Below, piece after piece: positions 26,478-35,455 of a stretch of DNA of 64,000 nt; within the stretch, counting starts at the first letter, position 1; each line of letters begins with the position of its first letter. The stretch is from JALZKA01 sp963721645 (GTDB lineage Bacteria; Actinomycetota; Thermoleophilia; Solirubrobacterales; 70-9). The stretch lies in assembly GCA_963721645.1 (NCBI GenBank), contig CAVRJK010000002.1, positions 1,302,001 through 1,366,000 on the forward strand. Direction: 5' to 3'. The notes below the pieces were generated by a model, which was not told where the DNA came from, did not search any database, and was given only the letters and a program-made list of their open reading frames with translations. Made by a program: the position numbers and the translations under genes.

Positions 26478-27464
26478 TCACCCGCCTCCGCGCGTGGCTC
26501 TCGCCACGGCGAGCGCCAGCGCGACCTCCTCGGGGTAGTCGGAGCCACCCCGGGTCCACCACTCCAGATCTGCGACCGCGCACGTTGATGCGCGAAGGGT
26601 CGTCGTGCTGGCCCCCTTGACGCGGCGAAGGAGCAACTTCGCCGCGTAGGGATGCATCGGGAGCGATGCTTCCAGCTCTCGCGGTGTGCGGCCCGCCTCG
26701 AGCCCGGCAAGCGCAAGCCGTGCCTCGCGCAGTCGTTTTGCCATCTGATAGACGAGCGGGGTCACCGACTCGCCCTGACCCGAGAGGCGCGCGGCGGCGG
26801 CGGCGGCGGCGGGGCGGTCGCGGTCGACGATCGCGTCGGAGAGTGTCCACATGACCTCCTCGGAGGTGTCCGCGATCATCGCTTCCAGATCCTCAACCGT
26901 CACCCGTCCCCCCTCGCCCGCCCACGCGGCGAGCCGGTCGAGTTCGGTCTGAAGCCGCAGGGTCGAGTTGCCCATGCGCTCGACAAGCAAGGAGGCCGCG
27001 TCGGGAGTGAGGCTGAAGCCGCGCTTCTCGGCGTCCTGGCGCAGGCGCGAAGGCAGGTCGCGCACCTTGGGCGCGTCGCAGCGGCGGACCTCGCCGCCGG
27101 GGGCCTTGGTCACGGCGTCGACGAGCACCTTCGGCGCCTTTGGCTTGGGCGAAGCCTCGCGAGCGACGAAGACGATGGTGAGATCGGGCGGCAGCGACTC
27201 GAGCGCCGCAGCAACCGGCTTCGCCTGAGTTGCGCTCCAACGCTCGACCCCGTCGGCCAGAAGGAAGCGCCGGGATGCCGTGAGCGACATGGCCGGGATC
27301 GCACCGATCAACGCCTCGGCATCAGGCACACCGTCCGCGCCGAACGACTCGAGCGCCCCGGGCCCTCCTTCGCTCTCGGCACGGGCGCGCAACCGTGACA
27401 GCATCGCGTCGATCTTGCCGGCATCGTCGCCTGCGAACAGGTAGACAGGAGCGAGATCAGCCAA
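26478..27464 (-). CDS. holA: DNA polymerase III delta subunit
   Basis: HolA opens the beta clamp as part of the clamp loader. ADLAPVYLFAGDDAGKIDAML is the N-terminus, and IVFVAREASPKPKAPKVLVDAV, LRQDAEKRGFSLTPDAASLLVERMGNSTLRLQTELDRLA and VSDTSEEVMWTLSDAI-like IADTSEEVMWTLSDAIVDRD follow. TTG at 27464 gives 328 aa, the family length, and clears the comEC stop at 27541. The frame stays open to 27554, but that part is not conserved-looking. Next to comEC and rpsT, a typical neighbourhood. Confidence 0.9.
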   Translation of the reverse strand: MADLAPVYLFAGDDAGKIDAMLSRLRARAESEGGPGALESFGADGVPDAEALIGAIPAMSLTASRRFLLADGVERWSATQAKPVAAALESLPPDLTIVFVAREASPKPKAPKVLVDAVTKAPGGEVRRCDAPKVRDLPSRLRQDAEKRGFSLTPDAASLLVERMGNSTLRLQTELDRLAAWAGEGGRVTVEDLEAMIADTSEEVMWTLSDAIVDRDRPAAAAAAARLSGQGESVTPLVYQMAKRLREARLALAGLEAGRTPRELEASLPMHPYAAKLLLRRVKGASTTTLRASTCAVADLEWWTRGGSDYPEEVALALAVARATRGGG

Positions 27465-27540
27465 GTCGACTATGAGCAGCTTTGCTGCGAAGAATCGTGT
27501 GCCGGAAGATGCCCTGACCCTACCTGCGAGCCCCGACGTG

Positions 27541-29829
27541 TCATGGCTCGGCAAGGCCCCACGAGTCGTGTTCCACCTCGATGGCTACCTCGCCCGCCTC
27601 GTCGGTCCGCAGGAACGGAACGGAGTGCGTTTCGAGCGTCCCGGCGGTCTCCGGTGCCGGGTGCCCGTAGGTGTTGTCTTCGCCCACCGAGATCACTGCC
27701 AGCTGCGGAGCGATGCGGCCAAGGAGCGAGTCGAGGCCCGAGTCAGCGCTGCCGTGATGGGAAACCTTCAAGAGCTCCACCGGGCCGGCGCCGTAGCTTG
27801 CGGCCTCGGCCTCGGCATCAGCGCTCAGCAGGGCGTCGAACTCGCCGTGGGAAACCTGCAGGACGAGCGAGGTCTCGTTCGGATTGGCTGCGGGAGGTGC
27901 TGTTGCCGGCGGCCAAAGAACTTCAAACCGCACCCGCCCGAGGCGGAACCTCGCTCCAGCCGACAACCTGGTCGTGGCCGGGCAGTCGAGGTAGCGACAG
28001 CTGTGTGGCGCTTCATAGGCGGTGACGAGACGCTGCACATCCGTTCCGTCAAGCGCACTCGCCAGGCCTCCCGAGTGGTCGAGGTCATCGTGGGTGATGA
28101 CGAGCGCCGACAGTTCGTCTATCCCGAGGTCCTGCAGCCGCTCCCCGACCTCCGCGTCGGGCGGACCGGTATCGACGAGCACGGGTGCGCGCGCCCTCGG
28201 TTCGACCAGGATCGCATCGCCCTGGCCCACGTCGAGAATGCGGATCATGAGCGGTGGCTCTGCGGCAGGGGTGGCGCCACCGTGCACTGCCAATGCAGTT
28301 GCGCAGGCGGCTGTGATCCCGAGCGCGACAAGCGCCATTCGTCCCGGAAGTCGTGGCGCAGGGCGCATCGCACCCCTTCGCTCGACCACGAGACAGGCGA
28401 TGCGCGCGCCGCCGACCAAAACGATTGTCCACGCGGTCGCCACCGCGACCCCCGGCTCGGGCACATCCAGCTGCGCCCACTCAGGCCCCAGGGCCCGAGC
28501 GACCCAGCCGATGAACGCGGCGCAGAGGCCACCCAGCCAGGTCAGCGGCTCGACCGGCGCACCGGGAACCTGCCCGACCGCGCCGGACAGCATCCCGAGC
28601 CACATCGCGGGCGCGATGGCAGGGAGCGCAAGGAGGTTGGCCGGGATCGCGGTTAGCGAGACGGTGCCGAAATGGTGTGCCGCCAGCGGAGCGGTGGCGA
28701 GTGTCGCGGCAAGAGTCATGGAAGCCCCCTCGGCCAGGGCACGCCGGAGGCCGGCGGAGTCCCGGGCGAGGATGCGTATCAGCGGTTGCGACAGGACGAG
28801 CAGGCCGGCAACGGCGCAGAACGAGAGCTGCCAGCCGATGTCGTTGGTCGCGCGAGGGTCAATGGCGAGCGTGACGGCGGCGGCGAGACCAAGCGCATAC
28901 CACCGCGCGGATGGGCGGCTCGCCAACGCCGCGACCACTCCGGCAACGCCCATGACCCCCGCCCTCTGGATCGAAGCGCCGCCGCCGGCGACGGGAACGT
29001 AGATCGCGATGATGAGCGCGATCGCCAACAGCCGAGACCGGAGAGGGACACCTGCGAGCGCCAGTAGCGGCGTAGCCAGAATCGCGAGCAGCATCACGTT
29101 CTGACCCGACACGGCGAGAACGTGAGCCAACCCCGAGCGGCGGAAGTCGTCGCGAACCTCCTCCGGGATGAGGTCATCCTGTCCGAGCACGAAGCCACGT
29201 AGGAGCGCAGCGGCGGGCGGGTGGGTTCCACGCTCGAGCGCGGTCTCGGCGCGACGGCGGACATCGTCCAGGGCGCCGCGCAGACCTCCGCGGGCCGCGC
29301 CCGTTGCCTCGATCGAGTCGGCCGCCACAACCAGCGCGGCACCTCTTCGCTCGATCTGTGAGCTCTCCCACGGCGCGGGCTCCCGCACCCTCCCCCCGAC
29401 GGCCACCACGCTGCCTTCGTCGATCGCGACGGGGAGTCGCGTCTCCACAGCAATACGACCCTCGTTTGTCTCGAGGATGAAGCGGGTGAGGCCGGCCGAG
29501 GTGCGTGGCGCGGATACGACGGTCCCGGTGAGCTCCGCATCGGAGCCCGCCTGGGCCAAAAGCCGGTTGCTGTCGATCGCCGCCAGGCGAGCGCTTCCGG
29601 CCGACAGGCCCGCCAGTCCGGCTGCCAGAAGTACGAGTGCGAGCCATGGCAAGGCCCCGGCCTGACCGATCCGTGGCCGGGCGACGATGAGGACGGCGCA
29701 GAGGGCGCCGGCGGCGGCCAGGCCTCCGGGAGGGACGGGCCCGAGCGGCTCGGCGATCGCCAATCCGGCGACCAACCCTGAAAGCACCAACGCGCGCCAC
29801 GCATACGCGAGCGACGCCGACGCGATCAT
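27541..29829 (-). CDS. comEC: DNA internalization channel ComEC/Rec2
   Basis: A 762-aa protein of three parts. The N-terminal helices and OB-like region run to about residue 200. The Competence domain has RGFVLGQDDLIPEEVRDDFRRSGLAHVLAVSGQNVMLLAIL plus about eight further helices. The C-terminal metallo-beta-lactamase domain has ILDVGQGDAILVE, VLVDTGP, VITHDDLDHSGGL, LLKVSHHGSADSGL and AVISVGEDNTYGHP. It should pass single-stranded DNA through the membrane and degrade the other strand. Paired with comEA just upstream, so natural transformation is possible. Confidence 0.95.
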   Translation of the reverse strand: MIASASLAYAWRALVLSGLVAGLAIAEPLGPVPPGGLAAAGALCAVLIVARPRIGQAGALPWLALVLLAAGLAGLSAGSARLAAIDSNRLLAQAGSDAELTGTVVSAPRTSAGLTRFILETNEGRIAVETRLPVAIDEGSVVAVGGRVREPAPWESSQIERRGAALVVAADSIEATGAARGGLRGALDDVRRRAETALERGTHPPAAALLRGFVLGQDDLIPEEVRDDFRRSGLAHVLAVSGQNVMLLAILATPLLALAGVPLRSRLLAIALIIAIYVPVAGGGASIQRAGVMGVAGVVAALASRPSARWYALGLAAAVTLAIDPRATNDIGWQLSFCAVAGLLVLSQPLIRILARDSAGLRRALAEGASMTLAATLATAPLAAHHFGTVSLTAIPANLLALPAIAPAMWLGMLSGAVGQVPGAPVEPLTWLGGLCAAFIGWVARALGPEWAQLDVPEPGVAVATAWTIVLVGGARIACLVVERRGAMRPAPRLPGRMALVALGITAACATALAVHGGATPAAEPPLMIRILDVGQGDAILVEPRARAPVLVDTGPPDAEVGERLQDLGIDELSALVITHDDLDHSGGLASALDGTDVQRLVTAYEAPHSCRYLDCPATTRLSAGARFRLGRVRFEVLWPPATAPPAANPNETSLVLQVSHGEFDALLSADAEAEAASYGAGPVELLKVSHHGSADSGLDSLLGRIAPQLAVISVGEDNTYGHPAPETAGTLETHSVPFLRTDEAGEVAIEVEHDSWGLAEP

Positions 29830-29831
29830 CG

Positions 29832-30443
29832 CTAGGGCTGGAGTCGCGCCCGGAGCGCCTCCATCGTGGTCGGCCCGATTCCGCTGACCTGATCGAGGTC
29901 GTCCACCGACGAGACGCCTCCGTTCTGGTCACGGAACTCGAGAATCGCCGCCGCGGTGACCGGCCCGATGCCCTCGATGGTGTCGAGTTCCTCAGCTGTC
30001 GCCGTTCCGAGGCTGATCGGGCCGTCGACGCCCGGCGCGCCCGCCGCGCCCGCTGACCCGCCTTCCACCTCCGACGGGATCTGGATCTGCTGACCGTCCG
30101 CCAGCGGAGCCGCGAGATTGATCGCGTCCGGTGCAGCGTCACGCGTAGCGCCACCCGCACGATCGATCGCGTCGGTCACGCGGGAGCCGGGCGGCATGCG
30201 GTAGACGCCGGGATCTTCGACAGCTCCCGCGACATGGACGACAAGGTCTCCTCCAGTCGCCTCGAATGTGGGGCCTGCCTCGCCGCCCGATTCGCTTCCG
30301 GCCACCTCCTCGAAGGCCTGAGATGCGCCCGGAGAGGCGGACGCCGCCTCTCCCCCGCTTCGGATCCAGCGCGAGCCGAGCATGAGCGCAACGACGGCAA
30401 GGGCCGCGTAAACGGCGATCTGCGCTCGGCTCATCTCAGGCAT
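29832..30443 (-). CDS. comEA: Competence protein ComEA, DNA receptor
   Basis: A 203-aa protein: one N-terminal membrane anchor (AQIAVYAALAVVALMLG), a Gly/Ala/Glu-rich linker, an SLBB domain (LVVHVAGAVEDPGVYRMPPG, residues about 68-120) and tandem helix-hairpin-helix motifs (LDTIEGIGPVTAAAILEFRD, LDQVSGIGPTTMEALRARL). It binds incoming double-stranded DNA. Two bases separate it from comEC. Confidence 0.95.
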   Translation of the reverse strand: MPEMSRAQIAVYAALAVVALMLGSRWIRSGGEAASASPGASQAFEEVAGSESGGEAGPTFEATGGDLVVHVAGAVEDPGVYRMPPGSRVTDAIDRAGGATRDAAPDAINLAAPLADGQQIQIPSEVEGGSAGAAGAPGVDGPISLGTATAEELDTIEGIGPVTAAAILEFRDQNGGVSSVDDLDQVSGIGPTTMEALRARLQP

Positions 30444-30520
30444 GCCCGAAGGCTGCCCCGCCCCGGCGCACGCGTGTCACGCGCACTGAGCCGACTCTGG
30501 AACAGTCCTGCACCAACTCC

Positions 30521-30586
30521 CGAGGGGTCAGACCCCTCACGAGCCGCTAACAATGCTAAGGAAGTGTGAGGGGTCTGACCCCTCGG
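30521..30586. repeat. GGGGTCAGACCCC repeat, paired-core copy C
   Basis: Cores at 30524-30536 and, inverted, 30570-30582 are 46 bp apart, as in copy B. The interior AACAATGCTAAGGAAG matches copy B. It is the main feature of the 231-base gene-free stretch between comEA and the acylphosphatase gene (30444-30674). The rest of that gap is GC-rich with no coding frame I trust. Confidence 0.8.
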
Positions 30587-30674
30587 GGCGTTGCCTCGGG
30601 GCGCTGCCGGGCGCGTTGCGGCGGCGGCTGCCCCGGCGTGGTGCCCCGTGGGCACTGGCCCCTGGCCCCCGGAG

Positions 30675-30926
30675 CTACTCGATCTTGAAGCTGGTGAGGC
30701 CTTCGGGTTCTTCGTCGCGCACGTCCACGCGCTTCACGTCAGCTCCGGAGGGCCCTTGCTTGCAGAAGCCGAGGATGGCCTCGATGTCGGCCCGGCGACC
30801 TTCCAGGGCCGCCTCGACGGTGCCGTCGCCACGGTTTGTCACCCAGCCGACAACGCCACGCGCTTCAGCGCGCCGGCGCATCGTGTCGCGAAAGAAGACG
30901 CCTTGCACGCGACCGTGAATGATCAC
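30675..30926 (-). CDS. acyP: Acylphosphatase
   Basis: An 83-aa acylphosphatase with a GTG start. HGRVQGVFFRDTMRRRAEARGVVGWVTN is the signature, with catalytic R13 and N31. RGDGTVEAALEG and the short C-terminal strand complete the small alpha/beta fold. It hydrolyses acyl phosphates such as 1,3-bisphosphoglycerate. Stand-alone, near a cupin gene and leuS. Confidence 0.93.
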   Translation of the reverse strand: MIIHGRVQGVFFRDTMRRRAEARGVVGWVTNRGDGTVEAALEGRRADIEAILGFCKQGPSGADVKRVDVRDEEPEGLTSFKIE

Positions 30927-30959
30927 GCGCTTTCGGCGGGTCGGCCCGTTTGAGATGGC

Positions 30960-31364
30960 CTACTCGTCCTCGTAAGCGTCGTCGTATCCGGCGGCCTGGG
31001 TGGCCAGGCGGATCGAGAAGAGCTCGTCGGCAGACACGCCGGGTGACTGGACCGAAACGAGCGCAAGCGTCTCTGGTCCGTCGTTCGAGACGGAGTGCTC
31101 CGTGGCGGGAGGAATCATCACGAAATCTCCCGGAGCGAGTTCCTGAGTATCCCCCGTTGCCGACATCGTGCCGGCGCCGACAACGACGACGTAGACCTGC
31201 TCGGCCTCCTCGTGGGAGATCAGGTCCTCGGACGCGCCGGCGGGTACTTCGATCCAGTTCACGGACAGATTTCGCGAGCCGAGCTCGCCGGCGTCCATGA
31301 GGATGTGCGAGCGCAGGCGATGCACCTCGATAGTGGGCGCCTCGGAGAAGCGGCGAACGAGCAC
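30960..31364 (-). CDS. Cupin-domain protein
   Basis: A 134-aa single-cupin protein. NLSVNWIEVPAGA, HEEAEQVYVVVVGAGTMSATG and LAPGDFVMIPPATEHSVSNDG are the two cupin motifs with metal-ligand His/Glu candidates. The acidic tail AAGYDDAYEDE is unusual. Substrate unknown; it lies between leuS and acyP on the same strand. Confidence 0.82.
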   Translation of the reverse strand: MLVRRFSEAPTIEVHRLRSHILMDAGELGSRNLSVNWIEVPAGASEDLISHEEAEQVYVVVVGAGTMSATGDTQELAPGDFVMIPPATEHSVSNDGPETLALVSVQSPGVSADELFSIRLATQAAGYDDAYEDE

Positions 31365-31405
31365 GAGGCGGTTTTAGCAGACCTGGGCCGCTGCCATGCG
31401 AACGA

Positions 31406-33895
31406 TCACCGAACGACGAGGTTCACGAGGCGCCCCGGGACGACGATCTCCTTGACGATTTCCTTGCCGTCGAGGTGCCTTGCAACGGCTTCTGATGAGC
31501 GCGCGAGTTCCTTCAGTTCGTCCTCCGGCATGTCGGCGGCGACCTCGATCTCGTCGCGTCGCTTGCCGTTCACCTGGACTACGAGCGAGATCGTCTCCGA
31601 CGTGAGCATCGCTTGGTCGGCCTCCGGCCACGGCTCCTCCCAGATCCGAGTGCCCTCGATCGATTCGTAGAGCTCGGAGCCCAGATGCGGGGCAAAAGGG
31701 AAGATGAGCGACGCGGCAGTTGCGGTAGCGAAGCGGATGGCGGCGTCCCCTTCCGGCGAGCCGTAGAGGTCGTCCTTGAGCCGGTACGCATCGTTGACGA
31801 GCTCCATCACCGCAGCGATCGCGGTGTGGAGCGCGAAGTCGGTCGAGATGTCGTGCGTGACCTTGTCGATTGCCCAGTGCGCCTTGCGCAAGAGCGGCTC
31901 GGGATCTCCGGTGCCGGAACCGCCGGGGTTCTCCGCCACTTCCTGCGCGAGTCGCCACAGGCGTGACAGGAAGCGAAAGACACCCTCCACCCCCTCGTCG
32001 GTCCAATCACCGCCGCGGGCCGGCGGGCCGGTGAAGCAGATAAAGGTGCGAAGCGTGTCGGCGCCGTAGCGGTCTACGAACGCGCTTGGGCTGACGACGT
32101 TGCCCTTGGTCTTGGACATTTTCGCCCCGTTGCGGGTGATCATCCCCTGCGTAAAGAGGTTGTTGAAGGGCTCCTGGACGCCGATCAGGCCCATGTCCGC
32201 GAGCGCCTTGACGAAGAAGCGCGCGTACATCAGGTGGAGGATCGCGTGCTCGACGCCGCCGATGTACTGGTCCACGGCCATCCAGTGGTCGGCCACCTCG
32301 CGGTCCCACGGCGCATCCGCGTTGTGTGCATCGAGGTAGCGCAGGAAGTACCACGAGGAGTCGACGAAGGTGTCCATGGTGTCGGTCTCTCGCCGCCCGG
32401 GGCCGGCACACGAGGGGCACGTCGTATTGACCCATTCATCCACCGCGGCGAGTGGCGACTTGCCCTTGGGCGCGTAGTCGGTGACTTCGGGAAGCTCGAT
32501 CGGCAACTGATCGTCCGGCACTGAGACGATGCCGCATTTCTCGCAGTGAACGACCGGAATGGGGCAACCCCAGTAGCGCTGGCGCGACAAAAGCCAGTCG
32601 CGCAGGCGGTAGTTGACCGTGGGCTTGCCGCGACCGTCGGAGGCGAGCGTCTCGATGATCGCCTTCTTGGCCTCCGGCGAGGTCATGCCGTCGAAGTCGC
32701 CGGAGTTGATGAGGCGCTCGTCGTCTGAGTGGGTGATGAATGCGGTTTCGGGATCGACCTCTGAGTCGTCTGCCGGCGCGACGACATGGCGGATGGGCAG
32801 GTCGAACGCCTTGGCGAAGTCGAAGTCGCGCTCGTCGTGCGCGGGGACGGCCATGATCGCGCCGGTTCCGTAGTCCATGAGCACGTAGTCGGCGACGAGC
32901 ATCGGGATCTCCTCGCCGTTCACCGGGTTGGTGATCGTCCGCCCGAGACGCACGCCTGTCTTCTCCCGGTCCTCGGCAGCGCGGTCCTCGGTCGACTTGC
33001 GCGCGGCCTCGGCGGCGTACTTACGCACGGCTTCCTCGTTGGCTGAGCCCACCGCCAGCGCCTCGAGGTCGGGGTGTTCGGGCGCGAGGACGAAGAAGGT
33101 TGCGCCGAAGAGGGTGTCGGGACGGGTTGTGAAGACGGGGAAGTCAATCCCGGCTTCCTGACAGGTGAAGACAACCTCCGCGCCTTCAGAGCGGCCGATC
33201 CAGTTCCGCTGCATCGTCACCACGTGTTCGGGCCAGGACTCGAGAATGTCGAAATCCGCGAGAAGACGGTCTGCGTAGTCCGTGATCTTGAAGAACCACT
33301 GCTCGAGCTTTTTCTGCTCGACCAGCGATCCGCAGCGCTCGCACCGTCCGTCGACCACTTGCTCGTTGGCGAGCACGGTCGCATCCACCGGGCACCACTG
33401 GACCGGGGCCTCCGAGCGATAGGCGAGACCGCGCTCGAACATGCGCAGGAAGAGCCATTGGGTCCAGCGGTAGTACTCGGGGTCGGCCGAGGAGACCTCG
33501 CGCGACCAGTCGATCGAGATGCCCCAGCGTTTGAATTGCGTGCGGAAGGACTCGATGGACTTCCGGGTCGCCTCCGCCGGGTGCTCGCCGGTGCGGATCG
33601 CGTTGTTCTCCGCGGGCAGGCCGAACGCGTCGTAGCCCATCGGATGAATGACGTCGAAGCCACGGCGGCGGCGGAAGTGGGCGATGGCGTCGCCGATGGC
33701 GTAGTTCTTCAGGTGTCCGACGTGTGGCTCGCCCGAGGGATAGGGCAGCATCTCGAGGACGTATGACTTGGGCTTTTCCGGGTCGAAGCCCGGGTCGCCC
33801 GGGTTGGGAACCTCCCACGTGCTCTCCGAGTCCCAGACGGCTTGCCAGCGCGCCTCGATGGCCTGTGGGTCGTATCGGGCTGGCTCGTCTGACAC
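31406..33895 (-). CDS. leuS: Leucyl-tRNA synthetase
   Basis: A complete class-Ia synthetase of 829 aa. MLPYPSGEPHVGHLKNYAIGD has the HIGH box, MTRNGAKMSKTKGNVVSP the KMSKS box, and an editing domain with VFTTRPDTLFGATFFVLAPEH lies between. CERCGSLVEQKKLEQWFFKIT is the zinc region. ATG at 33895. No T-box leader fits in the short upstream gap, since a divergent gene begins 90 bp away. Confidence 0.97.
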   Translation of the reverse strand: MSDEPARYDPQAIEARWQAVWDSESTWEVPNPGDPGFDPEKPKSYVLEMLPYPSGEPHVGHLKNYAIGDAIAHFRRRRGFDVIHPMGYDAFGLPAENNAIRTGEHPAEATRKSIESFRTQFKRWGISIDWSREVSSADPEYYRWTQWLFLRMFERGLAYRSEAPVQWCPVDATVLANEQVVDGRCERCGSLVEQKKLEQWFFKITDYADRLLADFDILESWPEHVVTMQRNWIGRSEGAEVVFTCQEAGIDFPVFTTRPDTLFGATFFVLAPEHPDLEALAVGSANEEAVRKYAAEAARKSTEDRAAEDREKTGVRLGRTITNPVNGEEIPMLVADYVLMDYGTGAIMAVPAHDERDFDFAKAFDLPIRHVVAPADDSEVDPETAFITHSDDERLINSGDFDGMTSPEAKKAIIETLASDGRGKPTVNYRLRDWLLSRQRYWGCPIPVVHCEKCGIVSVPDDQLPIELPEVTDYAPKGKSPLAAVDEWVNTTCPSCAGPGRRETDTMDTFVDSSWYFLRYLDAHNADAPWDREVADHWMAVDQYIGGVEHAILHLMYARFFVKALADMGLIGVQEPFNNLFTQGMITRNGAKMSKTKGNVVSPSAFVDRYGADTLRTFICFTGPPARGGDWTDEGVEGVFRFLSRLWRLAQEVAENPGGSGTGDPEPLLRKAHWAIDKVTHDISTDFALHTAIAAVMELVNDAYRLKDDLYGSPEGDAAIRFATATAASLIFPFAPHLGSELYESIEGTRIWEEPWPEADQAMLTSETISLVVQVNGKRRDEIEVAADMPEDELKELARSSEAVARHLDGKEIVKEIVVPGRLVNLVVR

Positions 33896-33988
33896 GCGGG
33901 CCAGTTTATGGCGACCTCAAAGAGTGAGACAGGGCTTGATTCGAGGCGTATGGTGAAAGTGAGACTTCACTCGAGAGTAGGAGGACGT

Positions 33989-34213
33989 ATGGGACGCTTG
34001 ATCAGGCTGGATCGCACAGGGCACTCGACGCTTGCCGAGTGGACCTCGTCCGACGAGGCTGCGACGGAGCGCGCGTCTGAGGCGTTCCTTTTGGAGCTGG
34101 AGCGGGGATTCATCGCCTCGACGACCCACTCCGACGGAAGCGCCGAGGTTGTTCGTGAGCTTCCGGTAGACGCGGAGCTCGTGACGCTCCGCCGACCCAT
34201 CGTGGGCGGCTGA
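33989..34213 (+). CDS. Conserved small soluble protein, 74 aa
   Basis: The frame stays open from 33908, but a strong AGGAGG (33979-33984) with 4-base spacing marks ATG at 33989: MGRLIRLDRTGHSTLAEWTS. The rest is acidic/hydrophobic (AFLLELERGFIASTTHSDGSAEVVRELPVDAELVTLRRP), a pattern of a small alpha/beta protein. No family recognised. A GC terminator hairpin follows, so it is probably a single-gene transcript divergent from leuS. Confidence 0.7.
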   Translation: MGRLIRLDRTGHSTLAEWTSSDEAATERASEAFLLELERGFIASTTHSDGSAEVVRELPVDAELVTLRRPIVGG

Positions 34214-34240
34214 AGCAGCGGGCCGACACGCCGCTCGAAG

Positions 34241-34260
34241 CCCCCGGCACCGGCCGGGGG
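34241..34260 (+). terminator. Intrinsic terminator after the 74-aa protein gene
   Basis: CCCCCGGC-ACCG-GCCGGGGG is an 8-bp perfect GC stem 28 bases after the stop, followed by TT. Such hairpins with few or no T residues are common in high-GC actinobacteria. Confidence 0.6.
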
Positions 34261-34899
34261 TTGCCCGAGGCTGATCGTCTCGGCTGGAACCGCGAGCGCG
34301 CAACCAAACGGACGATCCGCCGCGACGGGCGCCGGTGGACGGCGTGGACGGCGTGGGTCGTCGGGCTGTTCTCGGTTCCGGGAGTGGCGCTCTTGTGGAT
34401 CGAACCGCTGACGTTTCCGGTCGCACTCCTGTGCTTTGCCCACGCGCTGGCGGTTCCGGCGCTCCAGGCCCGCCGCGGCGCGGGCGCCGTAGTGGCGATG
34501 GGAAGCGAGAAGAGCGCTGCCTCGCGAGATGGCGAGACGACCGGCCCCGAGTGCGTGGCGCTGGGACTCCTCGCAGATCTGGTCGGACGAGACGGAATCG
34601 ACGTCGTGCGCACAAGTGGCCTGGCGCCGTTCAGGGGCGAGCTCGGGTACTGGCTCGTGGGCGAGCAGGGGGCATTTCTCCTGCGCCCCTCGCTCGTGGG
34701 TCGCAGAATCTTTTCGTGGTGCGTTCGCGTAGGCGACGAGAGCGGGCTGCCGGCCGCCGACCGGGTCGCCCATCTACTCCTCGCACTCCGTGAGGACGAG
34801 GAGGGGTTCGCGACCGTCGCGAACCTGAACTTCTCGGGCGCTGAATGGCGCGTCCGGCGCCGGCTTTCCGAGGGCGAGCGGGCGGCTCTAGGCGGCTAG
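34261..34899 (+). CDS. Hypothetical membrane-associated protein, 212 aa
   Basis: The N-terminal region is basic (RERATKRTIRRDGRRW). Two hydrophobic helices follow (WTAWVVGLFSVPGVALLWI and LTFPVALLCFAHALAVPALQA), then a cytoplasmic domain with GLLADLVGRDGIDVVRTSGLAPFRGELGYWLVGEQGAFLLRPS. The tentative TTG start sits directly behind a terminator hairpin, so the true start is uncertain. The 3' end overlaps the convergent FMN-reductase gene by 12 bases. No family recognised. Confidence 0.55.
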   Translation: MPEADRLGWNRERATKRTIRRDGRRWTAWTAWVVGLFSVPGVALLWIEPLTFPVALLCFAHALAVPALQARRGAGAVVAMGSEKSAASRDGETTGPECVALGLLADLVGRDGIDVVRTSGLAPFRGELGYWLVGEQGAFLLRPSLVGRRIFSWCVRVGDESGLPAADRVAHLLLALREDEEGFATVANLNFSGAEWRVRRRLSEGERAALGG

Positions 34900-35451
34900 G
34901 GCGAGCTTTCGGTCTTGCTCGGCTTCCTCGGCGACTGCGGAAACGAGGACTCGGATCGAGTCGATCACCGCTTCGTTCGTGAGCCTGCCTTCTGAATCGA
35001 AAGCCTCGTCTGCGAGGCCCAGGGATACGTCGGCGTCGACAACACGGGCGCCGGTCGAGCCGAGGACCTTCCGCAGCTCTGCCTGCGCCCAAACCGCACC
35101 GAACTGGCCCGTAGTGGCGCCGATCACACCGGCAGGCTTGCTTGCGAGGGGTGTCGAGGAGCGTGGGCGCGATGCCCAGTCGATCGCGTTCTTCAAAACG
35201 CCGGGGATCGAAGAGTTGTATTCCGGCGTCGCAAAGATCAGACCGTCAGCTTGAGCGATCAGCTCGCGGAGCTCGCGCACCGGCGCCGGGCTATGCCCGT
35301 TGTCGTCGTCGGCGTCGTAGGGCGGAATGGCCGCGAGCCCTTCGTAGAAGTCAAATTCCACGCCTGCGGGCGCCTCCTCCGCCGCGATGCGGAGGAGGCG
35401 CGAGTTGTGCGAGCCGGCGCGGAGGCTGCCGGAGATGGCCAGGAGGCGCAT
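34888..35451 (-). CDS. NADPH-dependent FMN reductase (flavodoxin-like)
   Basis: A 187-aa flavodoxin-fold reductase. LLAISGSLRAGSHNSRLLR binds the FMN phosphate, FATPEYNSSIPGVLKNAIDWASRP is the family signature, and VIGATTGQFGAVWAQAELRKVL follows. It transfers electrons from NAD(P)H to FMN, quinones or azo compounds; the physiological substrate cannot be read from sequence. Just downstream of yceI, possibly same transcript (4-bp gap). Confidence 0.9.
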   Translation of the reverse strand: MRLLAISGSLRAGSHNSRLLRIAAEEAPAGVEFDFYEGLAAIPPYDADDDNGHSPAPVRELRELIAQADGLIFATPEYNSSIPGVLKNAIDWASRPRSSTPLASKPAGVIGATTGQFGAVWAQAELRKVLGSTGARVVDADVSLGLADEAFDSEGRLTNEAVIDSIRVLVSAVAEEAEQDRKLALAA

Positions 35452-35455
35452 GGCT

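Noticed and set aside
27472..28656. Long open frame (394 codons) on the plus strand opposite comEC
   Set aside because: Composition is Arg/Ser/Pro-rich without any fold pattern, and it is fully antisense to a well supported gene; a typical high-GC shadow frame.
33896..33988. T-box leader for leuS
   Set aside because: Only about 90 bp separate the divergent starts, with no stem I or AGGGTGGNACCGCG-like sequence.
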